Shown here: piece after piece, positions 9,009 to 17,378 of the stretch
Layout of the letters: each line of letters begins with the position of its first letter
Numbering within the stretch: the first letter of the stretch is position 1
Assembly (NCBI RefSeq): GCF_003182135.1
Contig: NZ_QGTL01000011.1
Coordinates: 1-64,000, forward strand
DNA: 64,000 nt
From: Nocardia neocaledoniensis
GTDB taxonomy: Bacteria > Actinomycetota > Actinomycetes > Mycobacteriales > Mycobacteriaceae
Reading direction: 5' to 3'
Notes under the pieces: generated by a model
Databases searched by the model: none
Told to the model about the DNA's origin: nothing
The model's input: only the letters and a program-made list of their open reading frames with translations
Position numbers and translations under genes: made by a program

Positions 9009-9106
9009 CCTGGAGAACGCGTTCCCAGATCTGGAACGGTTACATGGCAGGTGCGATCCGGTCCGGCGTCCGCGCGGTCGAGGAATTCCTCGCTGAAGTC
9101 GCCTGA
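9004..9106 (+). pseudogene. Scar of a flavin amine oxidase gene
   Basis: After the leader ATG at 9004 the frame is lost. From about 9029 another frame reads IWNGYMAGAIRSGVRAVEEF and on to a stop at 9104-9106, which is the conserved C-terminal FAD-contact segment of flavin monoamine oxidases. The gene body (more than 1 kb) is missing, so an internal deletion joined the first codons to the last 25 or so. The intact amine oxidase at 4068 has the equivalent region, so this is a second, related gene, not a duplicate end of the first. Confidence 0.75.
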
Positions 9107-9121
9107 GCCGCGTCCACCGAA

Positions 9122-9156
9122 CGGCCCCGGCCGGTGCTCCCCACCGGCCGGGGCCG
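9122..9156. terminator. Strong hairpin between convergent units
   Basis: A perfect 15-bp GC-rich stem (CGGCCCCGGCCGGTG and complement) with loop CTCCC, lying 16 bp after the amine oxidase scar stop and 20 bp after the end of the convergent peptidase gene. It lacks a T-run, as is usual in this group, and probably terminates transcription from both sides. Confidence 0.8.
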
Positions 9157-9175
9157 CTGCCTTACCTGTACTCGG

Positions 9176-10291
9176 TCAGCCCGCAAGCGCGGACCGCAGC
9201 AGATCGTGGTCCAGAGCGTGGGCGGTGATGCCGTCGCGCCCCACCACGGTCGTGGCCGCGACCATCGAATTGACGATGGCCTCCTCGGTCGCATCGATCG
9301 CGGCATCGAAGAGCAGATCGACCAACTCGTCGTTGGCGGTCCGCACGGCCAGCTCCCCGGCCGGGCGGGGATGCAGGGTCACGCTCGGTAGTGTCGTGTT
9401 TCCGGTGGAGAAGGCCAGGACCATGTCGCCGCTGAGGGTCTCACCGGCGCCACCGGTGCGGCCGATACCGAGAGCGGCCCGCTGGGCGATCCGCGTGCAC
9501 TGGTGTGGCAGCAGCGGCGCGTCGGTAGCGACGATCACGATGATCGAGCCGCTGCCCGCGACGACGCGGGCGGCGTCTTCTTGCGGGCTCGACACGACAT
9601 CGGTGCCGATGCGTTCGCCGACCGGAATGCCGTCGATCCGCAGTCGCGTCCTTCGCCCATGATTGGACTGCAGCAACACCCCGAGCGTGTAGGTCTGCTC
9701 GGGAGTGGCGACGGTCCGCGACGCGGTGCCGATTCCCCCCTTGAACTCGTGGCAGATCATACCGGTGCCGCCGCCGACCGTCCCCTCGGCGACCGGGCCG
9801 TCGTCCAAAGCCGCGAGTGCTCGCTCGACATGCTCGGCCCGCACGTGCTGACCATTGATGTCGCTGAGGAGGCCGTCGTAGGTCTCGCCGACAACCGGCA
9901 GGCAGAAATAGAATTCGTCGTCTCCGCGCTGCCGGTGGATCTCGGCCACCAGTGCGTCCCGCACGACGCCGACCGAATGGGTGTTGGTCAATCCGATCGG
10001 CGTGGTGAGCTGTCCGTTGTCGCGGATCCAATCCGTTCCGGTGATCTCGCCGTTGCCGTTGAGGGTGTGCATTCCGGCGTAGACGGGCGACTCCCAGACG
10101 CGGGGCCGTGGCTCGATGATCGTCACACCGGTCCGTACCGGGCCAACTCCCGGGCGCAGCGGTCCGTCACCGTCGACGAGGGTGCACTGACCCACGCGGA
10201 CTCCGGGCACATCGGTGATCGAGTTCATGCCGCCGGTGGGGATCGGCCCGAAACCGATGCCGAGGTCACGTGCGCGTACGGGCTGTTTCAC
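9176..10291 (-). CDS. P1 family peptidase (DmpA/NylC-like aminopeptidase)
   Basis: Self-cleaving Ntn-type hydrolase of the DmpA family, which includes L-aminopeptidase/D-esterases, beta-peptidyl aminopeptidases and NylC nylon-oligomer hydrolase. With the GTG start at 10291 (AGGAG 5 bases upstream) the protein is 371 residues. The autocleavage site is G248-S249 in GSGSIIVIVATDAPLLP, with the family's tyrosine (VGETYDG, about Y138) and asparagine (LLQSNHG, about N210). Nearly a third of the precursor would become the beta subunit. It is divergent from a TetR gene that probably controls it. Natural substrate unknown. Confidence 0.92.
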   Translation of the reverse strand: MKQPVRARDLGIGFGPIPTGGMNSITDVPGVRVGQCTLVDGDGPLRPGVGPVRTGVTIIEPRPRVWESPVYAGMHTLNGNGEITGTDWIRDNGQLTTPIGLTNTHSVGVVRDALVAEIHRQRGDDEFYFCLPVVGETYDGLLSDINGQHVRAEHVERALAALDDGPVAEGTVGGGTGMICHEFKGGIGTASRTVATPEQTYTLGVLLQSNHGRRTRLRIDGIPVGERIGTDVVSSPQEDAARVVAGSGSIIVIVATDAPLLPHQCTRIAQRAALGIGRTGGAGETLSGDMVLAFSTGNTTLPSVTLHPRPAGELAVRTANDELVDLLFDAAIDATEEAIVNSMVAATTVVGRDGITAHALDHDLLRSALAG

Positions 10292-10407
10292 CTGGTCTCC
10301 TAGTTTTTTGTATGCTGTGAAAATAACTGTGCCACGGCTTGACGGATCACCGGGGCAGAATCGGTGAGTCATCGAATTTCCGTCATGTAAACCCTTAGGA
10401 TGCGAAG

Positions 10408-11019
10408 ATGGGGCGACCGGTCACCCGGGACACACGGCGAGCCGACATCCTCCGTGTGGCACGCGATCTCATGTCCGAGCAGGATGCGGGGGCTCCCCGA
10501 ATCGCCGACGTTGCTCGAGCTATGGCCCTGACGCCCAATGCGATTCGGTACTACTTCCGCAACAACGCCGTGCTGCTCCACGCAGTGCACACCCACTGCG
10601 TGGAGCGATTCATCGTCGCCCGCGCGGCCGAACTGGCCACGATCGACGACCCGCGCCGCCGACTGGTGCGGGCCATGGAGCTGGGATTACCGACCTCACC
10701 ACTTGACGCCGAGTGGTGGACCACACTCAGGCCCCTGCTCAACAGCGAGCCGACCCCCGAACTGGGCGCCATCGCCGGCGCCCTCTTCGAACAGCAACGC
10801 AAAATCTATGAAGAGGTCCTCGCTAGCGGGGTCGAACAAGGAGTGTTCCGACCGAGGCATTCCGTGGATGACATCGCCCGAATGCTGCTCATAATGGAGG
10901 ACTATCTCGGCTTCCGCATCGTTTCATTGGACCCGAACTTCAACCGTTCCGAAGCACTGCGGCTGATGCGGGAGTATGCGGAAGCGTCCATCGGCACCGA
11001 TCTCACATTCGCGCCTTGA
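10408..11019 (+). CDS. TetR family transcriptional regulator
   Basis: A 203-residue regulator with an N-terminal helix-turn-helix (RIADVARAMALTPNAIRYYF, about residues 31-50) and a BetI-like C-terminal ligand domain. It is divergent from the P1 peptidase; the 116-bp gap has an AT-rich patch (10300-10330) and an imperfect inverted repeat TCACCG...CGGTGA (10347-10367) that could be an operator. Likely local regulator of the peptidase. Confidence 0.9.
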   Translation: MGRPVTRDTRRADILRVARDLMSEQDAGAPRIADVARAMALTPNAIRYYFRNNAVLLHAVHTHCVERFIVARAAELATIDDPRRRLVRAMELGLPTSPLDAEWWTTLRPLLNSEPTPELGAIAGALFEQQRKIYEEVLASGVEQGVFRPRHSVDDIARMLLIMEDYLGFRIVSLDPNFNRSEALRLMREYAEASIGTDLTFAP

Positions 11020-11199
11020 TACGCCAGCGAAGTGTTCCGCAACCGAGCCAGTCCGCCCACCGAGCGCTGGCCAAAAGCGACGCTGAGTGGTTACCGGTAA
11101 GGAAGATCCGTCTGTCCACACCCGTGCCCGATGGCATGCCGAACCTGCGCCCTTCTACGCAGATCGCCGCCCTGCGCCGAGACATCGTGGAAGCCGGAA

Positions 11200-11345
11200 C
11201 CATCACCGGCGGGCCGATGATCATGCCGACCGCGAAGGCGGTGATCAGCAGCCCGGCTCGCCCGAGGTCGATGCCGAGGTCGCCGGCGACCTCGGGCAAC
11301 AGGCCCGCGAGCATGAACACGGTGGTGCCCATGAGGAAGATGCCG
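11200..11345 (-). pseudogene. Fragment of an MFS transporter gene
   Basis: The minus strand encodes IFLMGTTVFMLAGLLPEVAG and on through LLITAFAVGMIIGPPV, the first two membrane helices of a drug:H+ antiporter-1 type MFS carrier (AraJ/NepI-like). Both sides are unrelated: the left runs into noncoding sequence and the right stops at repeat copy A (11361). Fewer than 50 codons of about 400 remain. Confidence 0.7.
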
Positions 11346-11360
11346 GAAAGAAAGTCGCCT

Positions 11361-11562
11361 GACCTGCGTAGATGCTTTTGCCCTCGGCAGGACACGCAAA
11401 ACATGGGCAACCGGAAAACGCCTGGTCATCGTGGATTCTTACACGATCTAGCGATCCAGGTTTACCGGTGTCGATCCTATCGTTCCCATCCCCGATGTGC
11501 ACACGGCGGCGGGGCATCGGTGAAGGGAACGCGGGTGACCTGCGATTCTCGAGTGGTCGTTG
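11361..11562 (+). repeat. Structured dispersed repeat, copy A
   Basis: About 200 bp that align with 28874-29087 (copy C) almost throughout and with 20536-20608 (copy B) at both ends. Shared blocks include GCCCTCGGCAGG, ACATGGGCAACCGGAAAA, TCGATCCTATCG and CGGGTGACCTG. Three hairpins are visible: near 11380-11395; ATCGTG-GATTCTTA-CACGAT (11429-11448); and GTTCCC(11482)...GGGAAC(11530) with an inner CCGATG/CATCGG stem. In copy C the inner stem is a different sequence but still pairs. Codon differences between copies are mostly non-synonymous, so it is not a coding repeat. The copy abuts the MFS fragment. Confidence 0.8.
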
Positions 11563-11619
11563 ACGATCTCGGTCGACGTTGGTGATTCCTTCCTGGCCGA
11601 CAGCAGGCACCTCGAGGTA

Positions 11620-13473
11620 CTACGTATCTGTGACCAGCGAGTCGCTCGAAACAGCCGGGGCTGTTCGCAGCTGCTCGTGATCGTCGTAGAGCTGTTCGAT
11701 TTCATGGCGGTAGCGTGTCAGAACCACAGGACGTCGCACTGTCATTTTCGGGGTGAGTTCACCGCTGTCTGGTGACCACTGGCGGGTGAGGACGTGGTAC
11801 TTCCTGATGCGTTCGGCGGGGGAGAACTCGGTGTTGGCGGCGGTCACCGTGGTCTCGATCTCGGCGAGTAGACGATGGTCTTCGATCAGTTGCGCCGGTG
11901 ATCTGCCGTGGTCGAGGTTGTGGCGGGTCAGCCAGTCGGTGAGGCCGTCGGGATCGAGGGTGATCAGTGCCGCGATGTAGGGTTTGCCGTCGCCGACGAG
12001 CATGCAGTGGCCGATGAGGGGGTGTCGCTGAACCGCTTCTTCCAGCGGTGCGGGCGCGATGTTCTTCCCGCCCGCGGTGATGATGATTTCCTTCTTGTGG
12101 CCGGTGATGGTGATGTATCCGTCCTCGTCGATCGAGGCGAGATCGCCGGTGTGGAACCAGTCGGCGGTGAAGGCTTCCGCGGTCGCGGTGTCGTTGTTCC
12201 AGTATCCGGTGAAGACGACCGGTCCGCGGACCAATAGCTCATCGTCGTCGGCGAGGGCTGCGTCGTGGCCGGGTATCGGTCGCCCGACTGTGCCGATGCG
12301 CTGGGATCCTGGTTCGGTGCCGTTGAGGGTGATCGCTGCGGTGGTTTCGGTCAGTCCGTAGCCCTCGGCGATCGGGATTCCGGCACCGCGGAAGAAATGC
12401 GCGAGCCGGGGTGCCAACGGTGCGCCTCCACAGAGTGCGTGGCTGCAGCCGGCGCCGAACAGGCTGCGGACGTGCCGGTAGACGGCCTGGTCGAAGCCTT
12501 CGTGCTCCATACGTAGGAGGTGGTCGGGGCCGCTGGTGTCGAGGGCGCGGCTGTAGTCGACGGCGATGTCGGCTGCCCGGGCGAACAGTGCGCCGGTGCC
12601 GTTGTCGCGGGCCATCCGCTCGGCGGTGGCGTAGAGCTCCTCGAAGACGCGGGGGAGGGCTAACACGCTGCTGGGTCGGAGCTCGGTGAACAGCTCGGTC
12701 AGGCGGGTCCAGTCGCTGGTGAAGCTCAGTACCGCGCGCTGATGGACGGCGACCAGTGCGATCGCGTGCGCAAGGATGTGGGCTAGTGGCAGGAACAGCA
12801 TGGTGCGGGTACCTGGCAGGCACATCGTCGGTAGTCGCTGCACGCTGGAGTCGACCATCGCGGCGAGATTGCCGTGTGTGAGCGGAACGCCCTTGGGTTT
12901 GCCGGTGGTACCGGAGGTGTAGACGAGGACCGCGTCGGCCCCGGCGCCCAGGAGGTGGCGGCGCGCCAGCAGCTCGGCCTCACCGATGTCGGCACCGCGA
13001 GCGATGAGCTGGTCGATCGCGCCGGCGTCGATCTGCAGGATCTCTTGGAGCTCGGGTGAGTCCCGGGCGGCGTCGGCCACCGTACGATCGCGATCGGTCT
13101 CCACGATGAGTGTGGTCGCGCCCGAATCCTGCAGAATCCAAGCGAGTTGCTCAGCGGCGGACCCGGCGTAGACGGTGACGGTGATCGCGGCGGTGAACCA
13201 GATCGCGTGGTCGAGCACGATCCACTCGTATCGGGTGCCGCACATGAGCGCTACCCGATCTCCGGGCCTGACGCCGCTGGCGATGAGACCTTTGGCCACC
13301 GCCCTGACCTGGGTGGCGAACTGCTCGGCGGACACCTCGCGCCAGCCGTCGTCGTGAGTCGGGGTGAGGAAGCAGACGGCGTCGGGGTAGACGATCGCGT
13401 TGCGGGTGACTGCGTCGGTCATGCAGGCGTCGGGGTCGGGATTCGATACCGCGGGGGTTCGTGATTCGCGCAT
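11620..13473 (-). CDS. Long-chain fatty acid-CoA ligase (FadD15-like AMP-forming)
   Basis: Activates a fatty acid to acyl-CoA through an acyl-adenylate. From the ATG at 13473 (GAGGAA upstream) the protein has 617 residues, normal for long-chain acyl-CoA synthetases. Motifs in order: P-loop YTSGTTGKPKGVPLTHGN, adenine-binding GYGLTETTAA, GYWNND, the GDLA aspartate and the hinge region GHKKEIIITAGGKNIAP. The family tends to feed beta-oxidation or lipid synthesis at the membrane. A TetR gene follows upstream in the same direction and may regulate it. An earlier in-frame start at 13530 is possible. Confidence 0.94.
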   Translation of the reverse strand: MRESRTPAVSNPDPDACMTDAVTRNAIVYPDAVCFLTPTHDDGWREVSAEQFATQVRAVAKGLIASGVRPGDRVALMCGTRYEWIVLDHAIWFTAAITVTVYAGSAAEQLAWILQDSGATTLIVETDRDRTVADAARDSPELQEILQIDAGAIDQLIARGADIGEAELLARRHLLGAGADAVLVYTSGTTGKPKGVPLTHGNLAAMVDSSVQRLPTMCLPGTRTMLFLPLAHILAHAIALVAVHQRAVLSFTSDWTRLTELFTELRPSSVLALPRVFEELYATAERMARDNGTGALFARAADIAVDYSRALDTSGPDHLLRMEHEGFDQAVYRHVRSLFGAGCSHALCGGAPLAPRLAHFFRGAGIPIAEGYGLTETTAAITLNGTEPGSQRIGTVGRPIPGHDAALADDDELLVRGPVVFTGYWNNDTATAEAFTADWFHTGDLASIDEDGYITITGHKKEIIITAGGKNIAPAPLEEAVQRHPLIGHCMLVGDGKPYIAALITLDPDGLTDWLTRHNLDHGRSPAQLIEDHRLLAEIETTVTAANTEFSPAERIRKYHVLTRQWSPDSGELTPKMTVRRPVVLTRYRHEIEQLYDDHEQLRTAPAVSSDSLVTDT

Positions 13474-13629
13474 GAAGCTCGTTTCCTCGAGAGGGATCGC
13501 TCGCGAGCTCGTCGCGGCGCCGAAGAGCACGCGGCGAGACCTCGGGGTACATGAGGTGATCGCTGAGCGGAAGGATTTCGGTGGTACGGCCGACGGAGTA
13601 CTGCGCTCGGTGCGACCGGGCAGCGGCGG

Positions 13630-14280
13630 CTACTGGTGCAGCGGTGCGCGCACGATTTCGTAGTACCTGGTCAGGTCGGCGACGAGTTCATCGCGAATCG
13701 CACCGTCGATCCGATGGTCGGGTGCGCGGTCGGCGATGATTTCGAAGATGGCGCCCACGAGCCCTACCGCGAGTAGGTGCAGCGGACCCTGTAATCGGAG
13801 GTGGCTCCAGATGGATTCGATGAGTTCGCTGCTGCGGCGACGGTTGCGTCGGCGCGCGTCGTCGACGGCCAGCGAGATCGAGTTGGACAGGCCCAGCGTC
13901 AGCTGGGCGCGCGCCGGGCTCGCGGCGATCGCGTCGACGAGTGCGATGAACAGCTGCTGTGCGATTTCCCGGTCGTCCTCGCGTGGGCCCAGTTCGTCGA
14001 GCCGGGCGAGCACCGCGTTGTGGATCTCATCGGCGCTGCGAAGGTAGAGCGCCAAGAAGCATTCTTCCCGATTGGCATAGAGCTGGTAGAAGCTCTTGGT
14101 ACTGACCGCACTGCTCTGGCAGATCTGTTCGACGCTGGTGGCGAGATAGCCACGGGAGGTGAACAACTCGAGGGCGGCGTCGAGCACCTGGGCTTCCCGC
14201 TGGGCGCGGCGTTCGCCGGGGTCGAGGCCGTTGATCCGGCGGGTCGTCCGCGCGCCTGCGGCCGAAGCTGTGGTGCTCAT
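13630..14280 (-). CDS. TetR family transcriptional regulator
   Basis: A 216-residue regulator starting at the ATG 14280; the open frame continues upstream but without coding character. The helix-turn-helix is SVEQICQSSAVSTKSFYQLY, followed by a ligand domain. It precedes the acyl-CoA ligase by 156 bp on the same strand, so control of fatty-acid activation is plausible. No clear palindrome is visible directly in front of it. Confidence 0.9.
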   Translation of the reverse strand: MSTTASAAGARTTRRINGLDPGERRAQREAQVLDAALELFTSRGYLATSVEQICQSSAVSTKSFYQLYANREECFLALYLRSADEIHNAVLARLDELGPREDDREIAQQLFIALVDAIAASPARAQLTLGLSNSISLAVDDARRRNRRRSSELIESIWSHLRLQGPLHLLAVGLVGAIFEIIADRAPDHRIDGAIRDELVADLTRYYEIVRAPLHQ

Positions 14281-14779
14281 CAGCTCGATTGTATGACTGG
14301 CCGCTACATAGGGCCGCACGCGCAGGGCCCTCCTCGGCGCCGCGAACGCGCCGGGTCTCTGTGTTGTCACCGAACTGCGGTCGGCCACGCATTCCGGTGA
14401 GCGGGTGTGCGATGGGTGGCGCCGCCCTGGACGCAGTTCCTCGTCCTCTTGCGACTGCTGGCGATAGCTAAACGGTAGCTGCGCGTCGTCGGTTGTTCTA
14501 CTCACGGTGCTGGTCCTCCGTTGTCGGATGCCTGAGCTGGGCGGTGTCGGGTGTCTGTCGCGGGCGTGGCGGTGATGGGTTGTGGTGTCGCGGCGGACGG
14601 CGTCTCCGCAAGTTATAGCCCAATCTCGCAAACAAGGACAAGGAAACGTTTCCATGTTTATAGTTGGTGCGGGGCCGCCCGCCCCGTTCGATCGACATCG
14701 CTTTCGCCGGGTGCCGATCGTGGGTTCGGCACCCGGTTGAGCCGGACCCCCATTTGGTCGAGATCTTCGGAGAGACATC
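14281..14779. promoter_or_regulatory. 500-bp divergent intergenic region with a 12-bp palindrome
   Basis: No gene is supported here. The AT-richest part (14600-14675) holds the perfect palindrome GGAAACGTTTCC at 14642-14653, about 130 bp before the methyltransferase-like gene. It is a candidate operator, with LacI-type symmetry, for the run starting at 14780 or for the divergent TetR. The rest shows nothing recognisable. Confidence 0.4.
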
Positions 14780-15718
14780 ATGAGAACCCGAGTGCTGTGG
14801 TGTGTGCTGTTCACCGCGTGCTGGCTCGCGCTGGTCATCAGCGCACCCACCCGCCAATTCGCCATCGTCAACCTGCTGGTACAGCTGGCAATCTTCGTTC
14901 CCTCGGCGAACGTGCCCGGCTGGCGTCGCAACCTGCTGTCGTATGTGGACTTCGCCTGGCCCGCGGGCCTGGCGGCCATCGGCGTGCAGTTGTTCTTCTT
15001 CGCCGAGACACCGAGTGTCCTCACTGTCACCGCCGCGGTCTTCTACACCATCGTCGGCCTGCGGATGGCGGTGTGGGGAGCGCGCATGTACAAGCCGGGC
15101 TGGCTGGGAGCCGAACTTCCGCGCTACCAGTATCAGCGCCGCCGGTGGGAACGAGCCGGATTCGCCAGCGAGCGGCTCTCGGTGCAGTACGAGATCGGGG
15201 TTCAGGCCATGGCCAACAGCTCATTCCTGGCCGTACCCGCCATGGTCATCGCGACCGACACCAGCTCATCGCTGCGGTGGTGGACCGTCGCCGCGATCAC
15301 GGTGTGGATCGCTGCCTATCTGTTCGAGAGCGTCGCCGACCTGCAGAAGAAGCGATACCTGGGTGGCTACTCAGACACCGGCGCCGGGGTCTGCGAAGTC
15401 GGTTTGTGGCGCTACAGCCGTCACCCGAACTACTTCGGACAGTGGGTGCAATGGGTGGCCATGGTGGCCTTGGCGGTGCCCTCGATGCTGGCGCTCCACG
15501 GTCGGATCCCGATCGCGGTGTGGGCGATCGTGGCCGCCGCACTGCTGTGGGTGGTGCAGATGATGTACAGCACGATGGTCCACTACACCGGCGCGGTGCC
15601 CGCCGAGTACTACAGCAAACTCAAGCGGCCCGCCTACGCCGACTATCAGGCCCGGGTGAACCGATTCTTCCCCGGACCCCGGCATCGCCGCCCGGCACCG
15701 ACGACGGTCGACGCATGA
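14780..15718 (+). CDS. DUF1295 family integral membrane protein (steroid 5-alpha-reductase/ICMT-like)
   Basis: A 312-residue polytopic membrane protein with about seven hydrophobic segments. The C-terminal signature LWRYSRHPNYFGQWVQWVAM is shared by DUF1295 proteins, 3-oxo-5-alpha-steroid dehydrogenases and isoprenylcysteine methyltransferases, where it binds the nicotinamide or SAM cofactor. The ATG is preceded by GGAGAGA. It leads a three-gene run with a sodium symporter-like carrier and a carboxymuconolactone-decarboxylase-like protein, so a role in processing an imported hydrophobic acid or sterol is plausible. The reaction is not established. Confidence 0.82.
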   Translation: MRTRVLWCVLFTACWLALVISAPTRQFAIVNLLVQLAIFVPSANVPGWRRNLLSYVDFAWPAGLAAIGVQLFFFAETPSVLTVTAAVFYTIVGLRMAVWGARMYKPGWLGAELPRYQYQRRRWERAGFASERLSVQYEIGVQAMANSSFLAVPAMVIATDTSSSLRWWTVAAITVWIAAYLFESVADLQKKRYLGGYSDTGAGVCEVGLWRYSRHPNYFGQWVQWVAMVALAVPSMLALHGRIPIAVWAIVAAALLWVVQMMYSTMVHYTGAVPAEYYSKLKRPAYADYQARVNRFFPGPRHRRPAPTTVDA

Positions 15719-15821
15719 TCGCCACCCGCCGCCGACCCGAATCACGGCGCACGCCAGGAGCTCTGCGCGCACCAGCGCGACGCGGCAACCGGCAGCAGGT
15801 GCCCGGCCCGCAAGGACCGAG

Positions 15822-16727
15822 ATGAACTCGCCGCTGGTATCGCTGGCCCTGCCCGTCGCGCTGGCGATCATCATGTTCGGACTCGGGCTCACCTTGACCG
15901 TGCAGGACTTCACCCGGATTCTGCGCCATCCCGCACCGGTGGCCGTTGCACTGGCCTGCCAACTGTTGCTGCTGCCACTGCTGGCCTTCGCCGTTGTTCT
16001 CGCCTTCGATCTGCCACCGGTGCTGGCGGTCGGCATGATGCTGCTGGCCGCCTCGCCCGGTGGCACCACCGCCAACGTTTTCAGCCACCTCTTCCGCGGC
16101 GACATCGCGCTCAATATCTCACTGACAGCGTTGAATTCGGTGCTCGCCGTAGTCACCATCCCCGTCGTCACCAACCTCGCACTTGCCCACTTCCTGCCCG
16201 AGCACACCGGCGACACTGTCGGGCTCCAGTTCGGCAAGGTCGCCCAGGTCTTCGCCATCGTGCTGATCCCGATCGCGATGGGAATGCTCCAGCGGCATCT
16301 CTGGCCGGACTTCGCGGCCCGCCTCGACCGCCCGGTGCGGGTCGCCTCGGTGGTGATTCTCGGCGCGGTCGTTCTCGGCACGATCACCGCTGAGCGTGAC
16401 CACCTCACCGCCTACCTCCTCGACGTGGGAGCGGCCGCCGCAGTGTTCTGTCTGGCGAGCCTGATCATCGGCTATGTCGTGCCCCGAGCGTTCGGTGTCG
16501 AGGACCGTCAGGCCATCGCGTGCTCGATGGAGATCGGCATCCACAACAGCACCGTCGCCATCACCATTGCCGCAGGCGTGCTCGGCAGCGTGGAACTCGC
16601 CGTGCCCGCCGCCGTGTACGGCGTCCTGATGTTCCCGCTGGCCGCCTGCACCGGCTGGCTGATCACCCGCCGGATAGGTCGTCGTGCGCGACCTTCTCCG
16701 GTCGACGCCGAGCAGGTGCGGCAATGA
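15822..16727 (+). CDS. Bile acid:sodium symporter family (BASS) transporter
   Basis: A 301-residue secondary transporter with nine or ten predicted transmembrane helices. The family's sodium-site region is visible in LLAASPGGTTANVFSHLF and in EIGIHNSTVAITIA (the crossover-helix motifs). BASS carriers couple sodium to import of bile acids, pantoate, pyruvate or other organic acids. AAGGA precedes the ATG, and its stop overlaps the next start (ATGA), so the two are coupled. Substrate unknown. Confidence 0.9.
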   Translation: MNSPLVSLALPVALAIIMFGLGLTLTVQDFTRILRHPAPVAVALACQLLLLPLLAFAVVLAFDLPPVLAVGMMLLAASPGGTTANVFSHLFRGDIALNISLTALNSVLAVVTIPVVTNLALAHFLPEHTGDTVGLQFGKVAQVFAIVLIPIAMGMLQRHLWPDFAARLDRPVRVASVVILGAVVLGTITAERDHLTAYLLDVGAAAAVFCLASLIIGYVVPRAFGVEDRQAIACSMEIGIHNSTVAITIAAGVLGSVELAVPAAVYGVLMFPLAACTGWLITRRIGRRARPSPVDAEQVRQ

Positions 16728-17230
16728 CGTCGGGCAGGTCTGATCACCCGTCGCTGCCCAGATCGGTACGCGAAGCGCTCGCAGGTGGACATGCGAACCT
16801 GTTCGCGCCGCCGACCCGCCACCGTGGTCTCATCGCGAGCCTGCTGATCAGTGCCGAACACATCCTGCGCGGGTGTAGCCTGCCGCCGGCACTGCGTGAT
16901 CTCGCGGTACTGCGCGTCGGCTACACCCATGGCGCGGCCTCGCGGATCCATCATCAATTCCTGGTAGCCACAGCAGGGCTGTCGCTGGCGGCGGTCGTCG
17001 CCGCGCAGACAGGGGACCTGGTCCTGCTGAGCGAGGACGAGGCCGATGTCGTGCGCTGGACCGATCTGCTGCTGCGCCAGCACACATTCACCGATCCCGA
17101 CCGAAGTGAAGCGCTCGAGCTCTTCACCCTTTCCCAGCTCGCCGACTTCGAACTGCTGGTCGGCTTCTACCAGATCGTCTACAGCTTCCTCGCGGTCGCA
17201 TCCGAGACCGATGACGACGACCAGCCCTAG
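16724..17230 (+). CDS. Carboxymuconolactone decarboxylase (AhpD-like fold) family protein
   Basis: A 168-residue cytoplasmic protein, start chosen at the ATG that overlaps the transporter stop. The block PPALRDLAVLRVGYTHGAASRIHHQFLVA matches the CMD core helices, where gamma-carboxymuconolactone decarboxylases and AhpD keep a CxxxxxxH motif. The cysteines are absent here, so a peroxidase role is unlikely. The operon position suggests modification of the compound imported by the symporter. Specific function unknown. Confidence 0.75.
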   Translation: MTSGRSDHPSLPRSVREALAGGHANLFAPPTRHRGLIASLLISAEHILRGCSLPPALRDLAVLRVGYTHGAASRIHHQFLVATAGLSLAAVVAAQTGDLVLLSEDEADVVRWTDLLLRQHTFTDPDRSEALELFTLSQLADFELLVGFYQIVYSFLAVASETDDDDQP

Positions 17231-17378
17231 GTCGGCCTTCACCGGGCACCCGCGAGCGCCACCACTGCGAGATGACCGCCAGGCGCGCTGCCCTCGCCGT
17301 CGTCGCCATCATCTGTGCCGACGCCATATCTCACACCGTCATTCCGGAAACCCTGATCCGATCGAAAGGTTCTCAACG

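Noticed and set aside
14281..15030. N-terminal extension of the TetR gene that ends at 13630
   Set aside because: The extra 250 codons are antisense to the DUF1295 gene and noncoding DNA; the helix-turn-helix begins shortly after the ATG at 14280.
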